Translations under genes and position numbers: made by a program | Assembly: GCF_014596525.1 (NCBI RefSeq) | Contig: NZ_MSJP01000106.1 | Span: forward strand, 1 to 64,000 | Source of the DNA: Streptomyces sp. CBMA291 | GTDB lineage: Bacteria > Actinomycetota > Actinomycetes > Streptomycetales > Streptomycetaceae | Reading direction: 5' to 3' | Length of the DNA: 64,000 nucleotides | Part shown: positions 52,107 through 61,629 of the stretch, in pieces | How the letters are laid out: each line of letters begins with the position of its first letter | How positions within the stretch are numbered: the first letter of the stretch is position 1 | Notes under the pieces: model-generated | Told to the model about the DNA's origin: nothing | What the model saw: only the letters and a program-made list of their open reading frames with translations | Database searches by the model: none

Positions 52107-53462
52107 GTGGAGCCCGACCTCTTTACCGCAGCAGCAGAAGAACGCCAGGAGAAGGATCCGGCCGGCAGCCCGCTGGCCGTCCGGATGCGCCCGCGCACCC
52201 TCGACGAGGTGGTGGGCCAGCAGCACCTGCTCAAGCCAGGCTCACCGCTGCGCCGACTCGTGGGAGACGGCGCCGGAGGCCCCGCAGGAGCCTCCTCCGT
52301 GATCCTCTGGGGCCCGCCCGGCATCGGCAAGACCACCCTCGCGTACGTGGTCTCCAAGGCCACCAACAAGCGCTTCGTCGAACTCTCCGCGATCACCGCG
52401 GGCGTCAAGGAGGTCCGCGCCGTCATCGACGGGGCCCGCCGCGCCGTCGGCGGCTACGGCAAGGAGACCGTCCTCTTCCTCGACGAGATCCACCGCTTCT
52501 CCAAGGCCCAGCAGGACTCGCTGCTGCCCGCCGTCGAGAACCGCTGGGTGACGCTGATCGCCGCCACCACGGAGAACCCGTACTTCTCGGTGATCTCCCC
52601 GCTCCTCTCCCGCTCCCTGCTCCTCACCCTGGAGCCGCTCACCGACGACGACCTGCGCGGTCTGCTCGGCCGCGCGCTCACCGACGAGCGGGGACTCGGC
52701 GGCGCCGTGACCCTCGCGGAGGACGCCGAGACCCACCTCCTGCGGGTCGCGGGCGGCGACGCCCGGCGCGCCCTGACCGCCCTGGAGGCGACGGCGGGCG
52801 CCGCCCTCGCCAAGGGTGAGCCGGAGATCACCCTCCAGACGGTCGAGGAGACCGTCGACCGGGCTGCCGTGAAGTACGACCGGGACGGCGACCAGCACTA
52901 CGACGTGACCAGCGCCCTCATCAAGTCGATCCGGGGCTCCGACGTGGACGCGGCCCTGCACTATCTGGCGCGGATGATCGAGGCGGGGGAGGACCCCCGG
53001 TTCATCGCCCGGCGCCTGATGATCTCCGCGAGCGAGGACATCGGACTGGCCGATCCGCACGCCCTGCCGATCGCCGTCGCCGCCGCCCAGGCGGTCGCCC
53101 TGATCGGGTTCCCCGAGGCGGCGCTCACCCTGAGCCACGCGACCATCGCCCTGGCCCTGGCCCCGAAGTCGAACGCGGCGACGACCGCGATCGGCGCCGC
53201 CCTCGCGGACGTACGGGGTGGCCTCGCGGGCTCGGTGCCGCCGCATCTGCGCGACGGCCACTACAAGGGCGCGGCCAAGCTGGGCCACGCGCAGGGGTAT
53301 GTGTTCCCGCACGACGTGCCGGGCGCCATCGCGGCCCAGCAGTACGCGCCGGACACCGTCCACGGCAAGCGGTACTACGAGCCCACCCGGTACGGGGCGG
53401 AGGCGCGGTACGCGGACGTGGTGGAGCGGGTCCGCGAGCGGCTGCGGGGCGAGGGCGGCTGA
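52107..53462 (+). CDS. rarA: Replication-associated recombination protein RarA (MgsA)
   Basis: A 451-residue AAA+ ATPase of the RarA/WRNIP1 family: RMRPRTLDEVVGQQHLL, Walker A GPPGIGKTTL, Walker B LFLDEIHRF, sensor 1 TTENPYFSV, and the C-terminal tetramerisation region YDVTSALIKSIRGSDVDAALHYLARMIEAGEDPRFIARRL. It acts at stalled replication forks. Start: GTG 52107 gives the usual VEPDLFTAAAEERQ, and TAGGCT (52093-52098) ends eight bases before it; ATG 52101 is two residues longer. Confidence 0.94.
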   Translation: MEPDLFTAAAEERQEKDPAGSPLAVRMRPRTLDEVVGQQHLLKPGSPLRRLVGDGAGGPAGASSVILWGPPGIGKTTLAYVVSKATNKRFVELSAITAGVKEVRAVIDGARRAVGGYGKETVLFLDEIHRFSKAQQDSLLPAVENRWVTLIAATTENPYFSVISPLLSRSLLLTLEPLTDDDLRGLLGRALTDERGLGGAVTLAEDAETHLLRVAGGDARRALTALEATAGAALAKGEPEITLQTVEETVDRAAVKYDRDGDQHYDVTSALIKSIRGSDVDAALHYLARMIEAGEDPRFIARRLMISASEDIGLADPHALPIAVAAAQAVALIGFPEAALTLSHATIALALAPKSNAATTAIGAALADVRGGLAGSVPPHLRDGHYKGAAKLGHAQGYVFPHDVPGAIAAQQYAPDTVHGKRYYEPTRYGAEARYADVVERVRERLRGEGG

Positions 53463-53933
53463 CACCCGCCGCGCGAGAAGGGGGCCGACCCTCCGCGCGG
53501 GGAGAGGGGCCGACCCTCCGTGCGGAAGCCCCGGCCCGGCTCTCCGCGCGGGAGTGGGGCCGCCCCCGTGCGGGAGGGCGGTCGGCCCTCCGTGCGAGAG
53601 TGCCGACCGGACCCGGTACACTGGTCCGGATTGCTGCGTCCCGTGTCCGGCCCCGGTCGGCACACCAGAACGGGACAGTCAGCGGGAGACCCGGCCCTCG
53701 GGCGGGGTTTCCAGGAGCGTCGCGCACCTTCGAAGGTGTCGCGGGCCACCCATCATCCCCCGGATTCCCGGGAGCGACGGTGGGTCGTTCGCGTGCTGCA
53801 CGTATGTGCCCAGACCTGGGAGCGGCTGCCCGACAGGTCCGTCCCGTACGGACCAGGCGGGTTTCCCGGCTGCGGATGCGACCTCCCCTAACCCTGGTGA
53901 AGCCGTTTTCGTATCAATGAGAGAGGTTGGTTC
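53463..53933. other. Intergenic region and rpsD leader
   Basis: No gene is supported in 471 bases. The first part (about 53480-53600) repeats GGCCGACCCTCCGYGCGG-like units five or so times. A -10-like TACACT lies at about 53617. The presumed rpsD leader, about 310 bases, holds a 14-base palindrome (53725-53738). Confidence 0.55.
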
Positions 53934-54548
53934 ATGCCGAACCAGTCCCGTCCCAAGGTCAAGAAGTCGCGTGCCCTCGGCATCGCGCTGACCCCGAAGG
54001 CCGTCAAGTACTTCGAGGCCCGCCCCTACCCGCCGGGCGAGCACGGCCGTGGCCGCAAGCAGAACTCGGACTACAAGGTCCGTCTGCTGGAGAAGCAGCG
54101 TCTGCGCGCCCAGTACGACATCAGCGAGCGCCAGATGGCCCGCGCCTACGACCGCGCCAAGAAGGCCGAGGGCAAGACGGGCGAGGCGCTGGTCGTCGAG
54201 CTTGAGCGTCGCCTCGACGCCCTGGTCCTGCGTTCGGGCATCGCCCGCACCATCTACCAGGCCCGCCAGATGGTCGTCCACGGCCACATCCAGGTCAACG
54301 GTGGCAAGGTCGACAAGCCGTCGTTCCGCGTCCGTCCCGACGACGTCGTGATGGTCCGCGAGCGCAGCCGCACCAAGCCGCTGTTCGAGATGGCCCGCGA
54401 GGGTGGCTTCGCCGCCGACGGCGAGACCCCGCGCTACCTGCAGGTCAACCTGAAGGCCCTGGCCTTCCGCCTCGACCGCGACCCGAACCGCAAGGAAATC
54501 CCGGTCATCTGCGACGAGCAGCTGGTCGTCGAGTACTACGCCCGCTGA
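53934..54548 (+). CDS. rpsD: 30S ribosomal protein S4, zinc-free form
   Basis: A 204-residue S4. The S4 RNA-binding domain is clear (RLDALVLRSGIARTIYQARQMVVHGHIQVNGGKVDKPSFRVRPDD, about residues 95-150). The N-terminus MPNQSRPKVKKSRALGIALTPKAVKYFEARPYPPGEHGRGRK lacks the Cys-x-x-Cys zinc site of the zinc-binding type, so it is the zinc-independent form. S4 nucleates 30S assembly. The ribosome site GAGAGAGG lies upstream of ATG 53934. It is a lone gene away from the alpha operon. Confidence 0.97.
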   Translation: MPNQSRPKVKKSRALGIALTPKAVKYFEARPYPPGEHGRGRKQNSDYKVRLLEKQRLRAQYDISERQMARAYDRAKKAEGKTGEALVVELERRLDALVLRSGIARTIYQARQMVVHGHIQVNGGKVDKPSFRVRPDDVVMVRERSRTKPLFEMAREGGFAADGETPRYLQVNLKALAFRLDRDPNRKEIPVICDEQLVVEYYAR

Positions 54549-54702
54549 TTCCAGCACGGCCGTAGTACCACCCTCGCGGTGTACGCCCGCCCCTTTCCCG
54601 CCCTCACCGGCGGGGGAGCGGCGGGCTTCCGCGTTCCCGGGGGCCCGGCGGGACACGCCGCGTGCCGGAACGATCGCGCTCCGTGGCGGCGGATTCCGTG
54701 AC

Positions 54703-54737
54703 TCCCGCCGTACGCGCGGTAATGCGGTACGGCGGGA
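54703..54737. other. Hairpin between rpsD and the DUF948 gene
   Basis: 11-bp inverted repeat (54703-54713 with 54727-54737), 13-base loop, 155 bases after rpsD. It may be the rpsD terminator. A -10-like TAGGGT (54752-54757) follows and could start the downstream operon. Confidence 0.5.
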
Positions 54738-54807
54738 CAGCGCGGGCGCGATAGGGTCGGAGGACGTATTTTCGCAAGGGCCCAACGACAGCAGAGAGCG
54801 GTGCAGA

Positions 54808-55242
54808 GTGACCGGTGGAGAGGTTGCCGGGATCCTGGTGGCCGTCTTCTGGGCGATCCTGGTCTCCTTCCTCGCCGTGGTGCTGGTGAGGCTGGCGCAG
54901 ACGCTCAGGGCGACCACCCGACTCGTCGCGGACGTGACCGAACAGGCCGTCCCCCTGCTGGCGGACGCCTCCGCGACCGTGCGCTCGGCGCAGACCCAGC
55001 TCGACCGGGTCGACGCCATCGCCACGGACGTCCAGGAGGTCACCTCCAACGCCTCCGCGCTCTCCTCCACCGTCGCCTCCACCTTCGGCGGCCCGCTGGT
55101 CAAGGTCGCGGCCTTCGGCTACGGCGTCCGCAAGGCGCTGGGCCGGGACCGGGGCGAGGCCGCGCCGGCGCCGACCGGGCGCCGTCCTGTGATCGTCGGC
55201 CGTACCGTGCCGTCCTCGCGACGCCGGAAGCAGAGAGGCTGA
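54808..55242 (+). CDS. DUF948 membrane-associated protein
   Basis: A 144-residue protein with an N-terminal TM helix (GILVAVFWAILVSFLAVVLVRLAQTL) and a helical DUF948 region (ATTRLVADVTEQAVPLLADASATVRSAQTQLDRVDAIATDVQEV), ending in a basic tail. Function unknown, though the family is often described as general stress-like. Start GTG 54808. The next gene begins seven bases later. Confidence 0.85.
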   Translation: MTGGEVAGILVAVFWAILVSFLAVVLVRLAQTLRATTRLVADVTEQAVPLLADASATVRSAQTQLDRVDAIATDVQEVTSNASALSSTVASTFGGPLVKVAAFGYGVRKALGRDRGEAAPAPTGRRPVIVGRTVPSSRRRKQRG

Positions 55243-55248
55243 GCCGCG

Positions 55249-55605
55249 ATGTTCCGCCGCACGTTCTGGTTCACGGCCGGCGCAGCCGCCGGCGTGTGGG
55301 CCACCACCAAGGTCAACCGGAAGCTGAAGCAGCTGACCCCCGAGAGCCTCGCGTCCCAGGCGGCGAACAAGGCGCTCGAAACCGGCAACCGCCTCAAGGA
55401 CTTCGCCCTCGACGTGAGGGCGGGCATGGTCCAGCGGGAGGCGGAGCTGGAGGAGGCGCTCGGTCTGGACGCACCCGCGGAGCCGGGCCCCGCCCGGGGC
55501 GGCGAGCTTCCGACGTCGCGTCGGCGGGCCGCCCTCGGCTCCACCACGCACCCCACCCCGCACGTAATTCCCACGATCCCGTACAACCGGAATGAGGACC
55601 ACTGA
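55249..55605 (+). CDS. DUF6167-like small membrane protein
   Basis: A 118-residue protein with an N-terminal hydrophobic segment (TFWFTAGAAAGVWATTKV) and a helical region (LTPESLASQAANKALETGNRLKDFALDVRAGMVQREAELEEALGL), resembling the actinobacterial DUF6167 family. Function unknown. It sits between DUF948 and alaS and its stop overlaps the alaS start (TGATG). Confidence 0.82.
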   Translation: MFRRTFWFTAGAAAGVWATTKVNRKLKQLTPESLASQAANKALETGNRLKDFALDVRAGMVQREAELEEALGLDAPAEPGPARGGELPTSRRRAALGSTTHPTPHVIPTIPYNRNEDH

Positions 55606-58274
55606 TGGAGTCGGCTGAAATCCGCCGCCGCTGGCTGAGCTTCTTCGAGGAGCGCGGTCACACCGTCGTCCCTTCGGCGTCGCTCATCGCGGACGACCCG
55701 ACTCTGCTGCTCGTCCCCGCCGGCATGGTGCCGTTCAAGCCCTACTTCCTGGGTGAGGTCAAGCCGCCGTTCTCGCGCGCCTCCAGCGTGCAGAAGTGCG
55801 TGCGCACGCCGGACATCGAGGAGGTCGGCAAGACCACCCGGCACGGCACGTTCTTCCAGATGTGCGGCAACTTCTCCTTCGGCGACTACTTCAAGGAAGG
55901 CGCCATCAAGCTCGCCTGGGAGCTGCTGACCACCCCGGTGGAGCACGGCGGCTACGGGCTGGAGCCGGAGAAGCTCTGGATCACCGTCTACGAGGAGGAC
56001 GACGAGGCCGAGCAGATCTGGCGTGACGTCGTCGGCGTCCCCGCCGAGCGCATCCAGCGCCTCGGCAAGAAGGACAACTACTGGTCGATGGGCGTCCCCG
56101 GCCCCTGCGGCCCGTGCTCCGAGATCAACTACGACCGCGGCCCGGAGTTCGGTGTCGAGGGCGGCCCGGCGGTCAACGACGAGCGGTACGTGGAGATCTG
56201 GAACCTGGTCTTCATGCAGTACGAGCGCGGCGAGGGCTCCGGCAAGGACGACTTCCCGATCCTCGGCGAGCTTCCCTCGAAGAACATCGACACGGGCCTC
56301 GGCCTCGAGCGTCTGGCGATGATCCTCCAGGGCGTCCAGAACATGTACGAGACGGACACCCTCAAGGTCGTCATCGACAAGGCCACCGAGCTGACCGGCG
56401 TCCGGTACGGCAAGGCGCATGAGAGCGACGTCTCGCTCCGTGTGGTCGCCGACCACATGCGTACGTCCGTCATGCTCATCGGCGACGGCGTCACCCCGGG
56501 CAACGAGGGGCGCGGCTATGTGCTGCGTCGCATCATGCGCCGCGCCGTCCGCAACATGCGTCTGCTCGGCGCCACCGGCCCGGTCGTCCAGGACCTCGTC
56601 GACACCGTCATCGAGACGATGGGCGAGCAGTACCCGGAGCTGGTCACCGACCGCAAGCGCATCGAGACCGTGGCGCTCGCCGAGGAGGCCGCGTTCCTCA
56701 AGGCCCTCAAGGGCGGCACCAACATCCTCGACACCGCCGTGACCGAGACCAAGGCCGCCGGCGGCACGGTCCTCTCCGGCGACAAGGCGTTCCTGCTCCA
56801 CGACACCTGGGGCTTCCCGATCGACCTCACCCTGGAGATGGCCTCCGAGCAGGGCCTCTCCGTGGACGAGGCGGGCTTCCGCCGCCTGATGAAGGAGCAG
56901 CGGGACCGGGCCAAGGCCGACGCCAAGGCCAAGAAGACCGGCCACGCCGACATGACCGCGTACCGGGAGATCGCCGACAACTCGGGCGCCACCCGGTTCA
57001 CCGGCTACACCAACACCGAGGGCGAGACCACGGTCGTCGGCCTCCTGGTCAACGGCGTCTCCTCGCCCGCCGCCTCCGAGGGCGACGAGGTCGAGGTCGT
57101 CCTGGACCGCACCCCCTTCTACGCCGAGGGCGGCGGCCAGATCGCCGACCAGGGCCGTATCAAGCTGCACTCCGGCGCCGTCATCGAGATCCGCGACGTG
57201 CAGCAGCCGGTCCCGGGCGTCTCGGTGCACAAGGGTTCCGTGCAGGTCGGCGAGGTGACCGTGGGCGCCACCGCCTACGCGTCCATCGACGTGCGCCGCC
57301 GCCGGGCCATCGCCCGCGCCCACTCGGCCACCCACCTCACCCACCAGGCGCTGCGCGACGCGCTCGGCCCGACGGCCGCCCAGGCCGGTTCGGAGAACCA
57401 GCCCGGCCGCTTCCGCTTCGACTTCGGCTCGCCGAACGCGGTGCCGGGCACGGTCCTCCGGGATGTCGAGCAGAAGATCAACGAGGTCCTCTCGCGCGAG
57501 CTGGAGGTGCACGCCGAGGTCATGCCGATCGACGAGGCCAAGCGCCAGGGCGCCATCGCCGAGTTCGGCGAGAAGTACGGCGAGCAGGTCCGGGTCGTCA
57601 CCATCGGCGACTTCTCCAAGGAGCTGTGCGGCGGCACGCACGTGCACAACACCGCCCAGCTGGGTCTGGTGAAGCTGCTGGGCGAGTCCTCCATCGGCTC
57701 CGGCGTGCGCCGGATCGAGGCCCTCGTCGGTGTGGACGCGTACAACTTCCTCGCCCGTGAGCACACGGTCGTGGCCCAGCTCCAGGAGCTGGTCAAGGGC
57801 CGCTCGGAGGAGCTGCCGGAGAAGATCTCCGCGATGCTCGGCAAGCTGAAGGACGCCGAGAAGGAGATCGAGAAGTTCCGCGCGGAGAAGGTCCTCCAGG
57901 CCGCCGCCGGTCTGGTCGACTCCGCCCGGGACGTCCGGGGCGTCGCCCTGGTCACCGGTCAGGTCCCCGACGGCACCGGCGCCGACGACCTGCGCAGGCT
58001 CGTCCTCGACGTGCGGGGCCGGATTCCCGGCGACCGTCCGGCCGTCGTGGCCCTGTTCACCACCGTGGGCGGCAAGCCGCTGACGGTCATCGCCACCAAC
58101 GAGGCCGCCCGCGAGCGGGGTCTCAAGGCCGGTGAGCTGGTCCGCACCGCCGCCAAGACCCTCGGCGGCGGAGGCGGCGGCAAGCCGGACGTCGCCCAGG
58201 GCGGCGGTCAGAACCCGGAGGCGATCGGCGAGGCCATGACGGCCGTCGAGCGTCTCGTGGCGGAGACGGCGTGA
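55605..58274 (+). CDS. alaS: Alanyl-tRNA synthetase
   Basis: An 889-residue class II synthetase. Catalytic domain with FKPYFLGEVKPPFSRASSVQKCVRTPDIE and GRGYVLRRIMRRAVRN, editing domain with HSATHLTHQALRDAL and the zinc-type CGGTHVHNTAQLG, and the C-terminal domain (from about 760) with FTTVGGKPL. It charges tRNA-Ala and edits Ser/Gly. Both ends overlap neighbours, which makes it a central gene of the operon. Confidence 0.98.
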   Translation: MESAEIRRRWLSFFEERGHTVVPSASLIADDPTLLLVPAGMVPFKPYFLGEVKPPFSRASSVQKCVRTPDIEEVGKTTRHGTFFQMCGNFSFGDYFKEGAIKLAWELLTTPVEHGGYGLEPEKLWITVYEEDDEAEQIWRDVVGVPAERIQRLGKKDNYWSMGVPGPCGPCSEINYDRGPEFGVEGGPAVNDERYVEIWNLVFMQYERGEGSGKDDFPILGELPSKNIDTGLGLERLAMILQGVQNMYETDTLKVVIDKATELTGVRYGKAHESDVSLRVVADHMRTSVMLIGDGVTPGNEGRGYVLRRIMRRAVRNMRLLGATGPVVQDLVDTVIETMGEQYPELVTDRKRIETVALAEEAAFLKALKGGTNILDTAVTETKAAGGTVLSGDKAFLLHDTWGFPIDLTLEMASEQGLSVDEAGFRRLMKEQRDRAKADAKAKKTGHADMTAYREIADNSGATRFTGYTNTEGETTVVGLLVNGVSSPAASEGDEVEVVLDRTPFYAEGGGQIADQGRIKLHSGAVIEIRDVQQPVPGVSVHKGSVQVGEVTVGATAYASIDVRRRRAIARAHSATHLTHQALRDALGPTAAQAGSENQPGRFRFDFGSPNAVPGTVLRDVEQKINEVLSRELEVHAEVMPIDEAKRQGAIAEFGEKYGEQVRVVTIGDFSKELCGGTHVHNTAQLGLVKLLGESSIGSGVRRIEALVGVDAYNFLAREHTVVAQLQELVKGRSEELPEKISAMLGKLKDAEKEIEKFRAEKVLQAAAGLVDSARDVRGVALVTGQVPDGTGADDLRRLVLDVRGRIPGDRPAVVALFTTVGGKPLTVIATNEAARERGLKAGELVRTAAKTLGGGGGGKPDVAQGGGQNPEAIGEAMTAVERLVAETA

Positions 58275-58741
58275 CGATGCGCCGTGGCCGCCGTCTCGCG
58301 GTGGACGTCGGGGACGCCCGGATCGGGGTCGCCTCGTGCGACCCCGACGGGGTCCTCGCCACGCCGGTGGAGACCGTGCCGGGGCGTGACGTCCCGGCCG
58401 CCCACCGGCGGCTCCGCGCGATCGTCGAGGAGTACGAGCCGATCGAGGTCGTCATGGGTCTGCCCCGCTCGCTCAGCGGGCGGGAGGGCCCGGCCGCGAC
58501 CAAGGTCCGGGCCTTCGCACGGGAGATGGCCAAGGGCATCGCCCCGGTGCCCGTGCGGCTGGTCGACGAGCGGATGACCACGGTCACCGCGACCCAGGGG
58601 CTCCGGGCCTCCGGGGTGAAGGCGAAGAAGGGGCGGTCCGTCATCGACCAGGCCGCCGCTGTGATCATCCTTCAGAACGCTCTTGAGTCCGAACGGGTAT
58701 CAGGTAATCCTCCCGGTGAGAGCGTCGAAGTGGTCATCTGA
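58271..58741 (+). CDS. ruvX: YqgF/RuvX-family putative Holliday junction resolvase
   Basis: A 156-residue RNase H-fold protein with the catalytic Asp region RLAVDVGDARIGVASCDPDG, VVMGLPRSLSGREGPAA, LVDERMTTVTA and the C-terminal Asp in VIDQAAAVIILQ. The family is linked to 16S rRNA 5'-end maturation in E. coli. GTG 58271 overlaps the alaS stop (GTGA). ATG 58277 is an alternative. Confidence 0.93.
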   Translation: MTMRRGRRLAVDVGDARIGVASCDPDGVLATPVETVPGRDVPAAHRRLRAIVEEYEPIEVVMGLPRSLSGREGPAATKVRAFAREMAKGIAPVPVRLVDERMTTVTATQGLRASGVKAKKGRSVIDQAAAVIILQNALESERVSGNPPGESVEVVI

Positions 58742-58773
58742 TCGCGATACGGTAACGTTCCGCGCGATGCGGT

Positions 58774-58789
58774 GGGTGTTCGAACACCC
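58774..58789. promoter_or_regulatory. 16-base perfect palindrome upstream of mltG
   Basis: GGGTGTTC/GAACACCC, with flanking GCGG and CCGC extending the symmetry apart from one mismatch. It lies between ruvX and mltG, 55 bases before the start, and could be an operator or hairpin. Confidence 0.4.
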
Positions 58790-58844
58790 GCCGCACCACG
58801 TAGAGGCGGATCGTCCGGAAGCCTCGCGGCTGTTTTGGGGATCG

Positions 58845-60632
58845 ATGACTGAGTATGGCCGGAGCCCCGGCTCCGAACCGTGGCACCCAGGGGACCCGCT
58901 CTACGGGGACCAGGGGTGGGAAGGCCAGCGGCAGTACCCGCAACAGGCGAGCCAGTACGGGCAGGACGCGCAGGCCGGACACGGCTACGACCCCGCGTAC
59001 GGCCAGGGCGCTCCCGAAGGACAGGCCCCGGCGGCCGACCCCTACGGGCAGCAGGCCCCGCAGTACCCGCACCCGCAGCAGCCGCAGGGCTACGCCGATC
59101 CGCAGTACCAGCAGCAGACGCAGCAGTACCAGCAGGCGTACGAGCAGCAGCAGGCGTACGAACAACAGCAGGCGCAGCAGTACGCGACGGAGTACCCGGG
59201 CGGTTACGACACGCCCGGGAACCCCGGACAGCAGTACGACGGCAACTGGGAGACCGGCCAGGCCGCGATGGCCTACGGGACACCCCCGGCCGACCCCTAC
59301 GGGGGCCAGAACCCCGACCTCTACGGCACTCCCGAGGCCTATCCGCCGCCCCAGCCGCCCGGCCGCAGGCAACAGCCGCCCGAGCCGGTGATCGACTGGG
59401 CCCCGGAGGAAGAGCAGCGCCCGGAGCCCGAGGAGGAGCGGCACCCCTTCTTCACCGGCGAGGACGAGGAGCCGGAGGACGGCCCCGACGAGGAGCCCGG
59501 CCGCGGCCGGGGCTCCCGCGGCGGCGACCGCGAGCGCCGGAGCAAGGCCAAGAAACGCAAGGGCAAGAACGGCGCGGCCTGTCTGGTCGTCGCCCTCGTC
59601 CTCGTCGGCGGCACCGGAGGCGCCGCCTACTTCGGCTACCAGTTCTGGAAGGACAACTACGGCGCCGTCCCCGACTTCGTGGGCACCGGCAGCGGAGACG
59701 TCCAGGTCGAGATCCCGAAGGCCGCACTCGGCTCCGAGATCGGCAACATCCTCAAGAAGGCGGGCGTCGTCAAGAGCGTCGACGCCTTCACCTCCGCCCA
59801 GCGGCGGAACCCCAAGGGCCTCTCCATCCAGGACGGCGTCTACACCCTGCGCAAGGGCATGTCGGCGGACAGCGCGGTCGCGCTCATGCTCGACCCGGCG
59901 AGCCAGACCAACCTCGTCATCCCCGAGGGCCGGCGGAACGTCTGGGTGTACGAGCAGATCGACACCCGGCTCGAACTCGCCCCCGGGACGACCCAGGGCA
60001 TCGCGAAGGCCAAGGCGGACACCCTCGGCCTCCCCGACTGGGCGAAGAACCACAAGAACGTGAAGGACCCCCTGGAAGGCTTCCTCTTCCCGGCGAGCTA
60101 CCCGGTGGGCAAGGGCAACAAGCCCGAGGACGTCCTGCGCAAGATGGTCAGCCGCTCGAACCAGGAGTACGGAAAGTTCGACCTGGAGGCCAAGGCGAAG
60201 GCCCTCGGCGTCGACAGCCCCTGGCAGCTCGTCACGATCGCGAGCCTCGTCCAGGCGGAGGGAACCTCGCACGACGACTTCCGCAAGATGGCCGAGGTCG
60301 TCTACAACCGGCTCAAGCCCACGAACCCGCAGACCTACGGCGGGCTCGAATTCGACTCGACGTACAACTACATCAAGAACCAGAGCAAGCTCGACCTCAC
60401 CCTCGAAGAGCTGCGCAAGTTCGACAACCCCTACAACACCTACTTCGTCAAGGGGCTGCCGCCCGGTCCCATCGGCAACCCCGGTGCCGAGGCCATGCAG
60501 GGCACCGTCGACCCGACCGCCGACGGCTGGTACTACTTCATCTCCATCGACGGCAAGACCTCCCAGTTCACCAAGACCAACGCCGAGCACCAGAAGCTGG
60601 TCGAGAAGTTCAACGAGTCGAGGAAGAACTGA
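58845..60632 (+). CDS. mltG: Endolytic transglycosylase MltG
   Basis: A 595-residue protein. Residues 1-210 are a hydrophilic cytosolic region with Gln/Tyr/Pro-rich repeats (for example QQTQQYQQAYEQQQAYEQQQ) and an acidic patch; then one TM helix (CLVVALVLVGGTGGAAYFGYQFW) and the YceG/MltG domain outside the membrane. The conserved segments are LVIPEGRRNVWVYEQI, LEGFLFPASYPV, IASLVQAEGTSHDDFRKMAEVVYNRL (Glu in AEG is probably catalytic) and PYNTYFVKGLPPGPIGNPG. It cleaves nascent peptidoglycan strands. ATG 58845 has GGGG five bases upstream. The N-terminal extension is longer than in enterobacterial MltG. Confidence 0.93.
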   Translation: MTEYGRSPGSEPWHPGDPLYGDQGWEGQRQYPQQASQYGQDAQAGHGYDPAYGQGAPEGQAPAADPYGQQAPQYPHPQQPQGYADPQYQQQTQQYQQAYEQQQAYEQQQAQQYATEYPGGYDTPGNPGQQYDGNWETGQAAMAYGTPPADPYGGQNPDLYGTPEAYPPPQPPGRRQQPPEPVIDWAPEEEQRPEPEEERHPFFTGEDEEPEDGPDEEPGRGRGSRGGDRERRSKAKKRKGKNGAACLVVALVLVGGTGGAAYFGYQFWKDNYGAVPDFVGTGSGDVQVEIPKAALGSEIGNILKKAGVVKSVDAFTSAQRRNPKGLSIQDGVYTLRKGMSADSAVALMLDPASQTNLVIPEGRRNVWVYEQIDTRLELAPGTTQGIAKAKADTLGLPDWAKNHKNVKDPLEGFLFPASYPVGKGNKPEDVLRKMVSRSNQEYGKFDLEAKAKALGVDSPWQLVTIASLVQAEGTSHDDFRKMAEVVYNRLKPTNPQTYGGLEFDSTYNYIKNQSKLDLTLEELRKFDNPYNTYFVKGLPPGPIGNPGAEAMQGTVDPTADGWYYFISIDGKTSQFTKTNAEHQKLVEKFNESRKN

Positions 60633-61459
60633 TGGCGGCAGCACGCCGGGCGGCGGTCCTGGGATCGCCGATCGCCCACTCGCTCTCCCCGGTCCTGCAC
60701 CGGGCCGCCTACACCGCGCTCGGCCTCGGCCACTGGACGTACGACCGCTTCGAGGTCGACGAGCCCGGACTGCCCGGCTTCGTGAGGGAACTCGACGACA
60801 GCTGGGCCGGGCTCTCCCTGACCATGCCGCTCAAGCGGGCGATCATCCCGCTGCTCGACGGGATCAGCGAGACGGCCGCCTCCGTGGAAGCCGTCAACAC
60901 CGTCGTCCTCGCCGAGGACGGGAGCCTGACCGGCGACAACACCGACATCCCCGGCATGATCGCCGCCCTGCGCGAGCGAGGCGTCGAGAAGGTGGACTCC
61001 GCCGCCGTCCTCGGCGCCGGGGCCACCGCCTCCTCCGCCCTCGCCGCCCTCGCCCGGATCTGCGCCGGACCCGTCACCGCCTACGTACGCAGCGAGGCAC
61101 GCGCCGAGGAGATGCGCGGCTGGGGCGACCGGCTCGGCGTGGAGGTGCGGACCGCCGCCTGGGAGGACGCGGCCGAGGCCTTCACCGCCCCGCTGGTCGT
61201 CGCGACCACCCCCGCCGGGACCACCAACGCCCTCGCGACCGGCGTCCCCGACACCGTCGGCACCCTCTTCGACGTGCTCTACGACCCCTGGCCGACCCCC
61301 CTCGCGGCGGCCTGGTCCGACCGGGGCGGCAAGGTCGTCGGCGGCCTCGACCTCCTCGTCCACCAGGCGGTCCTCCAGGTCGAGCAGATGACCGGCGTCC
61401 CCCGGGCACCCCTCGCCGCGATGCGCGCCGCAGGGGAGGAAGCCCTCGCGGCCCGCTAG
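60632..61459 (+). CDS. aroE: Shikimate dehydrogenase
   Basis: A 275-residue enzyme with the shikimate-binding region VLGSPIAHSLSPVLHRAAY, catalytic Lys in LSLTMPLKRAI, DNTDIPG and an NADP-binding VLGAGATASSALAAL. The GAGATASS form differs from the usual GAGGAxxA only slightly. It reduces 3-dehydroshikimate. ATG 60632 overlaps the mltG stop (TGATG). The aroC-K-B genes follow, so four shikimate-pathway steps are together. Confidence 0.92.
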   Translation: MAAARRAAVLGSPIAHSLSPVLHRAAYTALGLGHWTYDRFEVDEPGLPGFVRELDDSWAGLSLTMPLKRAIIPLLDGISETAASVEAVNTVVLAEDGSLTGDNTDIPGMIAALRERGVEKVDSAAVLGAGATASSALAALARICAGPVTAYVRSEARAEEMRGWGDRLGVEVRTAAWEDAAEAFTAPLVVATTPAGTTNALATGVPDTVGTLFDVLYDPWPTPLAAAWSDRGGKVVGGLDLLVHQAVLQVEQMTGVPRAPLAAMRAAGEEALAAR

Positions 61460-61629
61460 AAACAGGCCAGCCGCCCCCGCCCGCCCGCCAGAAGGAGCCG
61501 TTCGGCGTCCGACAACTGGACCGGAGGGCGGATGCGTACCCCGAACGTGGGAGGATCGGGGACGGCGGGCCAGGGCCGCGCACCCGGGCGCGCCGTCGAA
61601 GAGCCCAGGCGCGAGCAAGAGGAGCATCG

